A stretch of 64,000 nt of DNA from Hemicentrotus pulcherrimus (lineage: Eukaryota > Echinodermata > Echinoidea > Camarodonta > Strongylocentrotidae): the NCBI GenBank assembly GCA_003118195.1, contig BEXV01000054.1:377346-441345 (forward strand). Direction: 5' to 3'. Numbering within the stretch: the first letter of the stretch is position 1; each line of letters starts with the position of its first letter. Below are positions 36,001 through 44,808 of this stretch, piece by piece. The position numbers and the translations under genes are program-made. Below the pieces are notes generated by a model. The model searched no databases and was not told the DNA's origin. It saw only the letters and a list, made by a program, of their open reading frames with translations.

Positions 36001-37338
36001 TGACTTTTTTGGAGTATTTCCTTTTTCTTTCACACATGCTAAGTGGCCATTGGCTGGAGAAATCGTAGATGATAGACTTTCACATGCTTCTTTATCACTA
36101 GTCCTTTGTTCGCTTGCCTTTGGCTCAACTGATATTGAAGTATCTCCAGGATCGCCACATAATTTAGTCCTGCAACTTTTTGTAATTTCTTCTTTGGATT
36201 TCTCAATTTCTTGAGGAATTTCTACTGCTTCTAACAATTCACCATTGATTTCCTCTTTGGATCCGACGATTTCTTGAGGAATTTCTTCTGCTTCTAACGA
36301 TTTACCATTGATTTCCTCTTTGGATCCAACGATTTCTTGAGGAATTTCTTCTGCTTCGAACGATTCACCATTGATTTCCTCTTTTGCTTCCTCGATTTCT
36401 TCCACTTCTAACAACTCACCATTGATGCATTTTGAATTGTCAACTGTTCTCTGTGAGTAGGTTTTACTAATACAAGGTGCACTGTTCCTTTTATGAGAAT
36501 GGGTAGAACTGTTTCTGGCAACTCGTCCTAAAACATTGGCATATCTAGGGAATCTCTTGGACACTCCTAAGTCTCTTGATTTTGAAGGGAGCAATCTTCT
36601 CAATGGGTAATCACGAACTATTTCATTTTTCCTAGCTGTGGAGCCAAGCTTTGACTTTTTACAGGGGTGATTTCTTTGACTCTTTGTTGCACTAGACAAA
36701 CGACTAGCAGGAACAGCAGTAGGGATTACATTTTGTGCATTGCCTTGGTCAGGTACTCCATTCTTCCGTGGCCTACCAGGCTTTATTAGTTGATAGACAG
36801 TTGACTGGCTATGGGGCTTCTTAGTAGAGCCTTTGTTTTTTGTGACTGTACCACCTACATCTTTAAGATTCTTTGGTGGCCTTCCACGTTTCCTCTTGAT
36901 GTTGACTACCCCTTTTTCAGGTACATTCTCTGTTCTTATGAGGGGGACATTTCCCTTGACTACTCTGCTCGATTTCAATTCAGATTGCAATAGTTCGCTG
37001 TCAGAAGTGTTTTCCAGTGCCCCCTCATGGATTAATGATGTACCCAAATCTAAGTCATTCTTGTAAGTTATTCCACACCTGGTTTCAACCACATTTCCAT
37101 TTCTTATGTCTTGGCCATTCTCATTGGGTCCTCTGAAGTTTTCTTGGATTTTTTGTCTTTGAACAAGATCAGGAAGAGACAAATGCACCTCTCTCTTTAG
37201 ACGAACAGATAGAATCTTCAGGCTAAAGTTATCCCTGAAATTTGAGATAATGTCATCATCACTTATTCTTAATTGGTTTCGGTAATCATCACTTATTTCT
37301 AATTTGTTATGTAAATCATCATTGCTCTTCTCTACCAT
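27094..37338 (-). CDS. Giant AT-hook / C2H2 zinc-finger nuclear protein (main exon)
   Basis: An uninterrupted 3414-codon frame in one exon; ATG at 37338 (AACAATGG, good Kozak context) to TGA at 27094. Domains in order: AT-hooks RKRGRPPK (about residue 149), KPGRPRK (188), RKRGRPPK (508) and RSRGRPRK (568); four in-frame 21-residue acidic repeats (about 305-386); acidic patches DDDDEFEFE (980) and DDEEEFEFE (1047); a long Ser/Gln/Glu-rich, apparently disordered middle; a basic cluster KKRKRSRDRHHTKGKRK (about 1915), likely a nuclear localisation signal; two CtBP-type motifs, PLDLTCK (about 2730) and PLDLSCK (about 2750); a fifth AT-hook RRKRGRPRGSKK (3131); and six C2H2 fingers (about 3156-3397), the fourth with a C-x4-C spacing. 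AT-hooks bind the minor groove of AT-rich DNA, PxDLS motifs recruit CtBP corepressor, and C2H2 fingers bind DNA. A chromatin-bound repressor or architectural factor is therefore inferred. I could not assign it to a named vertebrate gene. The N-terminus probably extends into upstream small exons. Confidence 0.93.
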   Translation of the reverse strand: MVEKSNDDLHNKLEISDDYRNQLRISDDDIISNFRDNFSLKILSVRLKREVHLSLPDLVQRQKIQENFRGPNENGQDIRNGNVVETRCGITYKNDLDLGTSLIHEGALENTSDSELLQSELKSSRVVKGNVPLIRTENVPEKGVVNIKRKRGRPPKNLKDVGGTVTKNKGSTKKPHSQSTVYQLIKPGRPRKNGVPDQGNAQNVIPTAVPASRLSSATKSQRNHPCKKSKLGSTARKNEIVRDYPLRRLLPSKSRDLGVSKRFPRYANVLGRVARNSSTHSHKRNSAPCISKTYSQRTVDNSKCINGELLEVEEIEEAKEEINGESFEAEEIPQEIVGSKEEINGKSLEAEEIPQEIVGSKEEINGELLEAVEIPQEIEKSKEEITKSCRTKLCGDPGDTSISVEPKASEQRTSDKEACESLSSTISPANGHLACVKEKGNTPKKSQNKSKLLNFHFVGNLPLPPTYVDRSAKRKKWKPLSSVYDFTDSSDEILCEPIPPLSDQPQRKRGRPPKQKIGDAVGAKQFQSRTVLPHRRHCRNRSEMITSRNWDRLGIVQGNKEPPEKRSRGRPRKYTTTMLPSQKNCQEETHKVFHVQKLDILHQESGCIISHVEKGLPLQQDRLIVDNIPETDRNSNPFCVPKLIEIGQQKTDVSLLHNTQPNPLKEDISHVSRAMRTLGWKDKPSSEFQGMSEDVACLTPPGSNECLSTISGDECPQTPEEPSIQKAYQSPSNVTIASSPSAPDSLSEGIASSPPTNLNIPHFHQGSTITDSSREMLDRTSSPCVLPLMRKESMCGREQSEKSITEGNPGNSENVSIVATDGFTEESDGLSQVRIAKTFSLSKDELSSSCTHFGDMETKHSGANSITSVSDVPVKATDDSFILPRRERKNIFQALGGGLNSQTSNRCRNLDASDFSNFIQQDERHQESIGISDPEIPCLEAYGGSSQCGYTSHNSPHSGGSDTLPILEKEAFHGTCLDDDDEFEFENPSDVTSEFDKPREDIHVEDFSHNWSRESDPPQPNTDIIEAAEPVNQGLQKEDVGVADDEEEFEFETPDEDDTIHPHVKLFEEQSPSHIAISESLTSKEACIHDDRKVLSTPTEIQERQTDQSGDMQYQSSFPNLGISPNHLVSSASSPSMSASGNSSPSTGVEFQDCMTSPSTKLQKLPLPDSIDTAEKLNENATAIQEFHVSKRTLHKTQSEDVKQPDIIENDQEKNGITRDRGNISEQKHESSVPDINVMQDVDKEMDQKESSVIDDIEMQEMDKQETHSKSFTEEVDMEPGMIGRDEQSKDVNNPAECNDESSEKPNTSQDMNDEHLQSNTPVDKGIPINEAHPTNTNNADSLRQESHPVADPKELPNSTVDRCSQEVVDEEKAAHSVVCDVQISDDCKADPNVHERDSALNGQDTAELPSGATYLLKYVRPSNDADFEACTGKEKSTIKLSEPLENNLDKRASGDSIHKASQEENDRGEEHPPIMQCEETEFQEEGPEGDLHNKEEVISEECSATVETSCKDTEKESKSTSDDDEEDLIDVGVLQDSYAKVEHARLTASEELQATLASKEDTDEVTVVPSKPEDCSNAMELQEQIKEPQSTLSASPDVKESCPIRIDKTGSQTDVTKSNEEQEPTQSESTKRTNDYPLSSDSQNESDLEDSQPVSPSQMQQNQVPDALRQHNPSIEQEIQNCEKKESNPQPSLTEDRDMVKDQSADHQLSLQSNLEELEAAKLEQSQKESTAEYLGQDCPKESVTTDPTVLPESLCSPSHPNGSFDSLANQNDTSQDWNNLKDRNTYSDPSQTSEGLVNLIGAKKQDNQDSYTYLGVSTDEGTMDMLSVACEETVGGYDEDAMSTTSSGGATIPYPLSDVDDWNEQNDNDVAQVVGIQSSTVQDVPNLHTTRHRKDVEHSSTSTASKWTVKFTNAKKRKRSRDRHHTKGKRKSHKKQKPIEKGDKKHIKMTFVADADAMIESRSPDTTTILSENEESEQGENPQSQLEEVVIVMEPSERSNHLKVDNPMVEKEINKDVEKPNSPQKTQLVSHTTCKLPISKSPPSHLSHINASSPAEANQSVIMKPIGTNAELLGDSNLEKRPSSDDCKVGEPLNGGPEPVVVVTSSREDLVMIADDDPRTLSVGQDLCSASAALKKLVPSGSLPSNQGVTPMVEIQSPVPSSGCMTTNPQRESNKMQHTEQNSAKEGGIGAKTVQHIPQHIPQDKATFFGTPRKNKTQIRPQLNIHEGYFLPPSQKSLQSHFLQEKPPVPMIQLRHPYLKRSGTCDELKQHLLSKQKLVAPDLPNLMHHQPQSQLPNPNQGNTSQQNTVIHPSERDLALSQLAELRMQSQIDRERRNANVPKRENTAVTFNQIQTFSEYVRPSSQRNLPIGTNLNHFGAQGMSVGLGHEEFERPQFHGSRVATAGTFSPPVADQLPRNVAKFQNQQIHDKGETSRVRYSPAHHHLGYAHDIPVYTTTGPKEQLIAVYPDGSQAGIPPRTNIEQNIQHARKSSMQMQVPTVKPPQSNPSKKTTQAEVDQDVALEMLRQLHGGCGAIKNDHVRQDLLGRQTSCIPLLETRHVLPIMGLNQSPTPIQHSSQTTNPLLHQLPNPSYDSFVSSQRKNMVDFQHVLYHPHTVQSNPDNSLTGAATNLCSTTSRTPTPRMHSRTPTPKSHTTSTTCTSDNFTSQSHQPISTELERASLSRTSTPRSHCTPSSTPNSIGESMLPVQIDIPTSQMSQKNSTPEDEMPLDLTCKARTKVYVEQNPIAPLDLSCKPRTCDAESREQLVARFHREVFEESRIQDTLSRSQSEHPGSGIVEANQNKAQGIQSEMSHFSNIYATVDSRHDRSPVQTDYVSHQDQNISRQDLNTELLGSKLGHPWKSGKSTIPAEFVPGNEQMIDVTTVPEQHVAMDRNVCIERVEQPHAFSDLLDHGLTSEGPGLKIAKTCNTYVNPATSTSSIPLIDLTTIPKKTLAVGEPAKTTVGDHHRLEQVPDETNAKKPANSQDQSLHVTNHLRRTRSDDTEVRHSSSNSRYTSKDSPAVGFESNTDRPDDPCIDLQNMPRSFSTSNIAVTAFNLQMEDNLEQLKSNVPTDSQSVSDMSQCPKKRYKRAHEAYLMQSVALTPSKMPAVMTTSDVTQPAASLLPSGRRKRGRPRGSKKAFETSQREAPVNKQCKFCEFGTTSRLEMKNHVNEVHFEKYRAKAASEKADSNTNNPESHVRFGDEIRASVTAEMGLDISSSRVTTNIPSKVDMPERFGGKELSMEISNTLQTGSDYCHHCDMYFTDTSSLAAHQRIHHKCEKQSFECRLCDFSDSLPGPLVVHINKLHLKELRGGPCPFLNCSRKFSTVTEVKEHLNDHWIVKQYACKICGVRYQVFSSLKAHLDRHKQDLPNTCKVCTLSFKTPGTLKRHQKLKGHLPKPQNMIQVSSAAVK
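36180..36425 (-). repeat. In-frame 63-bp tandem repeat within the zinc-finger gene
   Basis: The phrase ACCATTGATTTCCTCTTTGG recurs at 36241, 36304 and 36367 (exact 63-base period), with a shorter related unit ending near 36418. It encodes four 21-residue acidic repeats built on SKEEINGE..EAEEIPQEI. The perfect reading phase shows expansion under coding constraint. Copy number is likely to vary between alleles. Confidence 0.9.
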
Positions 37339-37352
37339 TGTTTTTTCATCAT

Positions 37353-37433
37353 CTATACTTTGGAGGCCTTTAGGATGAAAGGTGTTTTTGGTACTCGTCT
37401 TACATCAATCACTCCTGTCTCTTTCATTTCTAC
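37353..37433 (-). other. Leader segment of the big exon: alternative acceptor and short open frame
   Basis: A good pyrimidine-rich acceptor (ending TTTAAACAG) precedes 37433. From there the frame continuing from the exon at 42707-42733 stays open through VEMKETGVIDVRRVPKTPFI and ends at TAG 37353-37355, just 14 bases before the ATG of the giant frame (which is in another phase). Seen alone it is a 24-codon upstream ORF from ATG 37427. A second, weaker acceptor (GATGTAAG) before 37398 would instead join the upstream exons in frame with the giant ORF and add 20 codons. Confidence 0.55.
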
Positions 37434-38500
37434 CTGTTTAAATGAATCCAGGCATAGAGATTGTGTAAGAAGAAACAATCCTGTATGTCTAGTAGTCCTT
37501 TCTCAAAGATGTCAGGGCAGGAACTCTGCAGATCTGACAAAAGAAAAAAAAATGGAAGAACAAGAGTTTAATTCTTTTCCTGTGGAATCTGTCCATTAAT
37601 CTTCAAGAAGATATCATGAGAGATTGAATTCAGTACTTCATTTTCTTAGAAGAGTGATAATGCTCTAAAATATTTCCACATTTGAAAACAAAAGTGTTGT
37701 ATCAATTTTCTCTTTATCTAGCTATCAGGTTATCTCCTCCAATTTCGGACGTTGATTGCAACATTTTTTTTACACTTATCTGTTTTCTGCCATCCTACGA
37801 CACTTTTAAACTCTTACAGTCTCAATCCACTCCATGTCTCGTTCCCCCTCTCTCTAAGACAAGACAAATTTGGGTTTGATATTGTTTTTAAAGCTATGAA
37901 AACTAAGGACAGAAAAATTTAAAAATGCTCATTGATTGCTTTCATGAATTTGAACTAAAATACAATTATGTGTGCAAGATCATGACATTATCAATATCAA
38001 ATAATAAAGCAAAATCAACAGCAACTCAAAACTTAGCCCTGTCTGATGTATAATTATGACTGCATAATGCTCTGTCACAAAGTAAGTGTAGATCAACTAA
38101 GTGAGAAAAACACACATACATGTAAATACAAGTGTACAAAACAAAGAAGAACCAATTAATAGTCATAATCTAATGGTAATAATGTTTATAGTTCTCATGA
38201 TTACTGCATGAGAAAGCTGCTCAATAGTGGATCACACATTCTCATCATAACGGGGGATTCAATCCTAAATAACTGAACTAATTGATTTTAATATTCATGT
38301 ATCTCCTATCCTCATTCATTTCAGTATATACAAGCATTCTTTAAAAACCTATTATATGGAGAATCACACATACATACACCAGGAGGTATTGTTTGAAGTT
38401 TATCATTTAATCACACATATTTGCCTTTAAAATCGAGGAAAGTGTATAATACATTTTCAACCTACTCCTATAATTGGACACATCTTTTAAAATACATATA

Positions 38501-38910
38501 CCGTATTTGCCGGTGATAACGCCGCACCCTTGTATAGGCCGCACCCCCGATTTAGACCTTTAAAAAAACAGCGACTTCGCGTGCTGGATGCGTTAAACGG
38601 CCCCTTATTTTACTTTTGCAATGCATTGGCACAAACTTTGATCAAGATCTATCGGCAGATGTTGTTTTTGGAAGATTATATGCGTCTTCATGTCAACAAT
38701 GCAAGGTAAAATTGACGGTAAGATGTGTGGAAATGTCCTGTTCCATAGTGGTATAGTTATTGTTCCATTCGTAGTCCCATATGTGCAAATTTGTGCTGGT
38801 TTTGGCTTGATTTTTTTTTTTTTTACTCTGTTGCCGTATATACGCCGCACCCTGAATTTTTGATTTTTTCTCTCCCAAAAATACTGCGGCGTTTACACCG
38901 GAAAATACGG
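38501..38910. mobile_element. 410-bp MITE with TA target duplication and GCCGCACCC subterminal repeats
   Basis: The ends CCGTATTTGCCGGTG and CACCGGAAAATACGG are inverted repeats, each bounded by TA (38499-38500, 38911-38912). Subterminal GCCGCACCC motifs occur at both ends. TA duplication suggests a Tc1/mariner-type mechanism. A related CCGTATTTTCCGGTG-ended repeat is, from general knowledge, common in marine animal genomes. A 12-base T run lies inside. Confidence 0.75.
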
Positions 38911-39100
38911 TACTCATATCAAATGATTTCCTGTGCAAGGAACATGAAATACAAGTAAATCAAAACACTTATGACCCCAGACCCCTCAATAATCAGAATG
39001 GGAGGATATACACTTCTACCTACAGTACATGCCCAAATTCATCAGAAAAAATAATAAATATAGTTTTTAACCAATAAACAAAGTTTCATACGTACATATA

Positions 39101-39256
39101 CAGTCAAACCTGCTTTAGTGTCCACCTGTCTACAAAGGCCAAATTTGTTGTTTCCCTTGAAAATGCTTTCTCATTGAATCATGTACTAAAGGAGCCTGTC
39201 TACAAAGGCCACTTTTTGTGTTTCCCTTTGGTGGTCGCTATAGACAGGTTTGACTG
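39101..39256. mobile_element. 156-bp pogo/Tigger-type MITE
   Basis: CAGTCAAACCTG at the left and CAGGTTTGACTG at the right form perfect terminal inverted repeats flanked by TA (39099-39100 and 39257-39258). Two internal copies of TGTCTACAAAGGCCA are present. CAGTCAAACCTG-like ends with TA duplication match pogo/Tigger elements. Confidence 0.85.
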
Positions 39257-40483
39257 TAGAAAGTTATTTCACAGCAACATACTTACTATAAGTGAAGCAA
39301 AAACAGAGAAGTATAGAAAGTAAAAATAAACAGAAACACCTACAAAGCTCAGCTGTAACAATGTTGGTAAAACACAAATTACGCATCTATGGATGTAAAA
39401 AACCAAATACTGCATTGTATAGTTCTCTCCGACTCCCCTTTAAATTCTTTCAGCAAAATCAATCATGTATAGCTCAGCGTTGGTGTGCAACAAAACACGT
39501 TCCTTTGGTTTTGTGAAAAGAATTGAAAACCATCAAAGGAACAATGCCTTCTTACATTCAAATTACTCGGGCATGAAACGGTATAGCGTCACAAGTTCCC
39601 ACACCACCTAGGACAGTATCTTTCAACATTCAGGCAAACTACAGATAAATTTCTTTCACAGATCTTAAAATTTCCCCTGTGATGGTATAACATCAACAGT
39701 TAAAGTGTAATAAGAGATCAGATACAATTGTACTCATGAGTACTTATAGAAGTACGGGTTGGGTGGTAGCTATCATCATGCTCTTACAACAAGTATAGAT
39801 TTCTATATGTGTATGGAACTTTCATAATCATGAAGTTGATGTGCTAAAGGCAATTTGTGTAACGAGAGCAGTTGGTATCTATGCCAATGCAATCAGAATT
39901 GATTAGTCATAAGCATTCATTCTAGTGGTCTCCTGATCAACATAATTGAAGTGGATATGAAACCATGGTTCATTCTGGCGTAGAGTACACCGTTTCAATA
40001 ATGAATAATGCACAGTACAATGGCAAGTTTATTTAGGTTGCGTTAGTAGGTGGTTCACTATCGTAAGGGTATTTAAATGCAAGCAGATAATTCTCTTTTG
40101 GGATCAAGATTTAGTCATCTCATAACCAATAACAGAAATAAATGATGCTAATTCCTCTCCATAGGTTACCTTCATATTTGAGCTTCATTTTTTAAAAATA
40201 TAACTTGGATTTAGAGATACATTTAACAACATGAAAGTTATCATCTCTTAATCAAAATTTACTTTTTCACAACCAATACTTGGATGAAGCGTTTGGTTTT
40301 TTTTATCAACATTACCCTACATAAGCTCATAAAATACAAGTTGTTGATTCCGTTCTTTACTACACATATATCACCCTTATACAAAATTTACCATGGTACA
40401 CAGTATTTTGGCCACTGTACATATACCATGGAACTACCATGGTAATACCATCACAATATTACTGTACACTACATATATATAAT

Positions 40484-40625
40484 TGTTGTTGTTGTAAGGG
40501 CAGTCAAGGTCGGGACAACCAATTTTCCTCCACCTATTACCAATGGAAAAGCAAGAAAGAGTCTGATAACTCATTACCCGGATGCCATTGAGCTAACCAA
40601 TTAAGTTAACTGCCCATCCCATTGC
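40484..40625 (-). mobile_element. Possible tRNA-derived SINE
   Basis: On the minus strand the sequence GGGCAGTTAACTTAATTGG followed by TTAGCTCAATGG resembles a tRNA 5' half with an A-box. A weak B-box-like GTTATCAGACTC follows about 30 bases on, and the element ends in (CAA)n. The match to a B-box is poor, so this is tentative. The GGGCAGT and ACTGCCC ends could instead indicate a MITE. Confidence 0.35.
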
Positions 40626-40939
40626 TGCTGATATAACAAGAGCAAAGTTGCAGGTTTACACTTTACTACCAGCCGCTCTGTATGCTTGCTCTCTGATGCA
40701 TTAATTCATACAATTTCCTAATCAATTAGTTTGAATATTGAAATTCAGTAAGGAGCGTAGCAATCAATATAATTGCCATTTTATTTTGAGTTCAATTATG
40801 AGTCATCAATATAAATGGATGGATGCGCATTATTTCTCTCTTTTAGCATGACATTTATCCTTGTGGAGAGTATGGCTAAGCCAGGGAACATAATGCAATT
40901 GTCCAAAATGCAATTAATTCATCAGCATAAAGTATGTTC

Positions 40940-41000
40940 GAGAGTGAGTGAGTGGGTGGGTATGTGTATGCGTGTGGGTGTGTGTGTGCTTGTGGGTGTT
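40940..41000. repeat. TG-rich microsatellite
   Basis: Interrupted (TG)n/(TGGG)n tract. The minus-strand His/Thr-rich frame across it is spurious. Confidence 0.85.
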
Positions 41001-41240
41001 GTGAGTGCATGCATATTTTGTATTGTATACATTACAATATAGTTTGCATGTCATTTGAGGAAAGTTTTGGAATGGATGAACAGTATAATGGTAGAAGTGT
41101 TGGTTGAAACAGTAATAAATTAGATTCCTGGATTTTCCATACAAATGGGTAGAACTTGGCCTAATGAATAATAAATTTTTAAAAAAGATAAGATTAATTG
41201 GTGAATGCTGGATTTATAGAAGGTACTGCTAAGGTGGTGC

Positions 41241-41431
41241 CACTATGAACATGACGGACAAAGAAAGCGCACAAAAGAAACAGTTCCTCAGGTAGACAAA
41301 GGAACATCCCTTCACTGCTATGTGACACCTGTTCTACACATTTTTACATAATAGCAGTGAAGGGATGTTCCTTTGTCTACCTGAGGAACTGTATATTTTG
41401 TCCGCTTTCTTTGTCTGTCATGTTCGTAGTG
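41241..41431. repeat. Near-perfect long hairpin (80-base arms)
   Basis: The left arm (41241-41320) and right arm (about 41352-41431) are inverted copies. Both include CAGTTCCTCAGGTAGACAAA and GGAACATCCCTTCACTGCTA, with only a few mismatches over about 80 bases and a central spacer of about 30 bases. No target duplication was identified. It may be a foldback MITE. If transcribed, the RNA would form a long duplex within the zinc-finger gene's intron. Confidence 0.85.
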
Positions 41432-42706
41432 TGCAGCCGGTTCGTTTAATTGTAATTACGTCACTGTTGAGATCTATCAATTCACGCATAGTGCTCAATT
41501 TCTCTTCATAGATCTCACAATAAAGAAATCTGAATTAAGAAAACTGTCGTTGAAGAGGGAAATAGATTTGTCTAGCAGAACAGATATGCAAGACATATTT
41601 TTGTCCAATTTGGGAAATAATTGATTAATCATTCAATTATTTGACCATCTGTAGCACAAAGATAAAAAATTATGCTTTTTAAAAAAATGGCCTTGACCAT
41701 TATAATATGTATAACCTGAAAAGAAATAAATTCTATAAACATCTGGCTAAAAATATTTGTAAGCATTCAGCAAAAAATGCATTTGTAAAAGACACTGAAT
41801 ATAGAGAATTTTGTTTCAAATCAAATTGACTGCAGATCATGCTATGCTTCAATCTAGCTAAATTCAATGGATGCAAATGAGGTTGAAAAAGCAAACAAAA
41901 TAACAAGAGAAAGATAATGATCATCAAAGTGCACTCTGCCTCATCTCAATCCGCAAAATGGCTAATGAAACAAATTAATCAGAATATTACGTACAAAATA
42001 TCACTGGAAATGAAGCATCTCCTAGACAATTTTAAAAAAATCATTGCCAGACACCATTCCTCTAGTCATAACAACAACAAAAAAACATACAACATATGTA
42101 TGAATAGAAATTCAGATCAACATGATGGACAAGCGAAATTAAGCATAACTTTGGGTTTGATGGGCTTTTGACAGTCAGTTGAATGGGTTCAAATTAGGGT
42201 TAACTTTTTGATGACTTCACAATTTTACTGAACATGCGGAATGTTATCACCTGATCATGCTACAGTGAAAAATTATATGCTGGAGAGTGGAGAGCAATAA
42301 CAGCCAAAACAAGTCAAAATGAGCTGACGAAAAGGTAAACAAAGCTATGAAAACAACAATGACAGAAATCCTTGCTTTCAGAACATCGTCCCTTTCCTCT
42401 GTGAAAAGGGAGTAATATTTACATATTCATTTAACACAATGTACTGCAGACCACAAGTCTCTGACTTGTTTGAGAAGGCAAGGGTTATAGGGGTCAGATG
42501 CAGTTTCAACTTCTTAGAAAGAATGCATTGTACTACAGTTGGTGCCAAATATATCCAAAATGAAAATTCATTCAATAAGTGGAAGGTCAGCTGCCATGAA
42601 TAACACATAAGAAGCCGTATGTATGAACAACCAGCAACAAAAACATCTACAAAAAAGCAACCAGCACTTATAGAACATCAGAGAATACACATATGTATGT
42701 ACTCAC

Positions 42707-42733
42707 CTTAGCAATGAAAAGGACACCCATGAT
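42707..42733 (-). CDS. Candidate 27-nt coding exon of the zinc-finger gene
   Basis: Minus strand: the acceptor TTTTATGCCCTTCACCTAG precedes 42733 and the donor AAG then GTGAGTAC follows 42707. The 27 bases encode IMGVLFIAK in the frame carried by the exons at 49186, 50530 and 52078, with codon boundaries at both edges. It contains an ATG in good context (ATCATGG), so it could instead be 5' leader with an upstream ORF. Confidence 0.5.
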
Positions 42734-44808
42734 CTAGGTGAAGGGCATAAAATCAATATCTTAGATGTATGGATGAGACATCATGACATGTTAAGTCATG
42801 CTCACTATAGTTTACTTTCTATGAACCATTCTTGCAGCAGTAAAGCTACTCCCCTAGCCGATGCCATCATGCAGGGGAAAAGCTGATGCTCACAATACGG
42901 AATAATTATGAAATTTAACCAACGTTTCAATATACATTTGTATTATGGACATGGGCTGGGGGACCTGATCGCTAATCACATCCTGACACGTTGCCTGCGA
43001 CACTTCACTCCACCACACACAAAGAGCGTGATCCTCCTCCTAAATGAAACCATGGTAACCGCATCATTTTCATAAGAGATTGGATGGAGAGGAAGGTGGG
43101 GGGGGGNNNNNNNNNNNNNNNNNNNNNNNNNNNNNNNNNNNNNNNNNNNNNNNNNNNNNNNNNNNNNNNNNNNNNNNNNNNNNNNNNNNNNNNNNNNNNN
43201 NNNNNNNNNNNNNNNNNNNNNNNNNNNNNNNNNNNNNNNNNNNNNNNNNNNNNNNNNNNNNNNNNNNNNNNNNNNNNNNNNNNNNNNNNNNNNNNNNNNN
43301 NNNNNNNNNNNNNNNNNNNNNNNNNNNNNNNNNNNNNNNNNNNNNNNNNNNNNNNNNNNNNNNNNNNNNNNNNNNNNNNNNNNNNNNNNNNNNNNNNNNN
43401 NNNNNNNNNNNNNNNNNNNNNNNNNNNNNNNNNNNNNNNNNNNNNNNNNNNNNNNNNNNNNNNNNNNNNNNNNNNNNNNNNNNNNNNNNNNNNNNNNNNN
43501 NNNNNNNNNNNNNNNNNNNNNNNNNNNNNNNNNNNNNNNNNNNNNNNNNNNNNNNNNNNNNNNNNNNNNNNNNNNNNNNNNNNNNNNNNNNNNNNNNNNN
43601 NNNNNNNNNNNNNNNNNNNNNNNNNNNNNNNNCCCCCCCCCCCCCCCCCAAAGAAAAAAAGGCAATGGACGGAAAACCTTGTGGATTTGTTAAGAATCTA
43701 AATACAGTTAATTCAAAAGTTACCATTTCACTTTCAATGATGATAATGCACACGAAACATGCAAACACATAAAGTTAATTCAAGAAATGTAATGTATGTA
43801 TATCTTCATCTGTTCCAGAAATATCTTACATTTAAAAGAATATGAATCATAAGCATTCATTTAAAATTGTTTGTAAATATAAATATTTTCAAAGCAAACA
43901 AATCGATCGAACCAATGGTTCTTATTTTGTTAAGTCAGTCATCAAGAAACACACACAAATCAAAGCGTACCTCCTAAATTGTTATTACAAATAAAAAACA
44001 AATTGAATAGGTGATTTGTTCTGCATTAATATTTCTGTTTTCCCTGATATTTCATGATAAATAAAATGCATGCGATAGCCCATGAAGTTTCCATAGACCC
44101 CATAGGTTGATGCAGACAATTTGTTTTACTTTTGGCAAGACAAACCCTGAATGGATCATTGCTCCTCTTTTATTTGTGAATTTCTAAAGAGCAAGATTGA
44201 AGGCATTTTTGGGGAGGTAATATGACCTCATAAGTCAAATTCATTATTCTCATTTCTAAAGCATCCAATCATTTACCCCCCCCCCCCCAACAAATTTTCT
44301 TCTTTTGCAACTAACACTGAATAAGCGATAAAATCTACAAAAGTATTGTTATTTAATACCCAAAAAAATCTCTCAGTAAATGATATCTTCAACAAAAGTG
44401 TTGCTTCATGTCTGCAAAATCTATGCACTTATATTTTGCAGAAATTCTCAATTATTTCTACCGAAAACAAATGATGAGATAAATGATTTGTGATGCTGTA
44501 GGAATGAATGCAAAGATATTCTAGAATTTTCAAATATTTTTTAAAAGAAACCTCACAAATAATTTTCACCTAAACCACATTCTAAACATAAAAGTACCAC
44601 TGGAAACATCCGATTATAGTCGAAAGAGTGTACGGCAAGACAAAACCCTCAGCAACTCAAGCAAATTTCACCCACTAAGGATGATAGATATCTTGTAGAT
44701 CATTTCCATCCAAGTATTGATAATACAGCAATTACATGAATGTAATTTAGGTTTATGGAAATGTTTTAATTTAATAGAATGATAAATGCAGAGCCTAAAT
44801 GACTAGAG
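42734..44808. other. Intronic sequence around a gap
   Basis: AT-rich intron sequence interrupted by the N run at 43107-43632, which is bordered by a G run on the left and a C run on the right. Another C run lies at 44277-44288. No genes seen. Confidence 0.5.
43107..43632. other. Assembly gap (526 N) between G and C homopolymers
   Basis: The N block starts after a run of about 10 G and ends in a run of 17 C. Long frames across it are artefacts. Confidence 1.

Larger units (their letters stand above)
37434..42706 (-). other. Predicted intron of the zinc-finger gene
   Basis: 5.3-kb interval between the big exon and the 27-nt exon. It contains MITEs at 38501-38910 and 39101-39256, a possible SINE at 40484-40625, a TG-rich microsatellite (about 40940-41000) and a long hairpin at 41241-41431. 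No other coding sequence was recognised. Confidence 0.55.
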
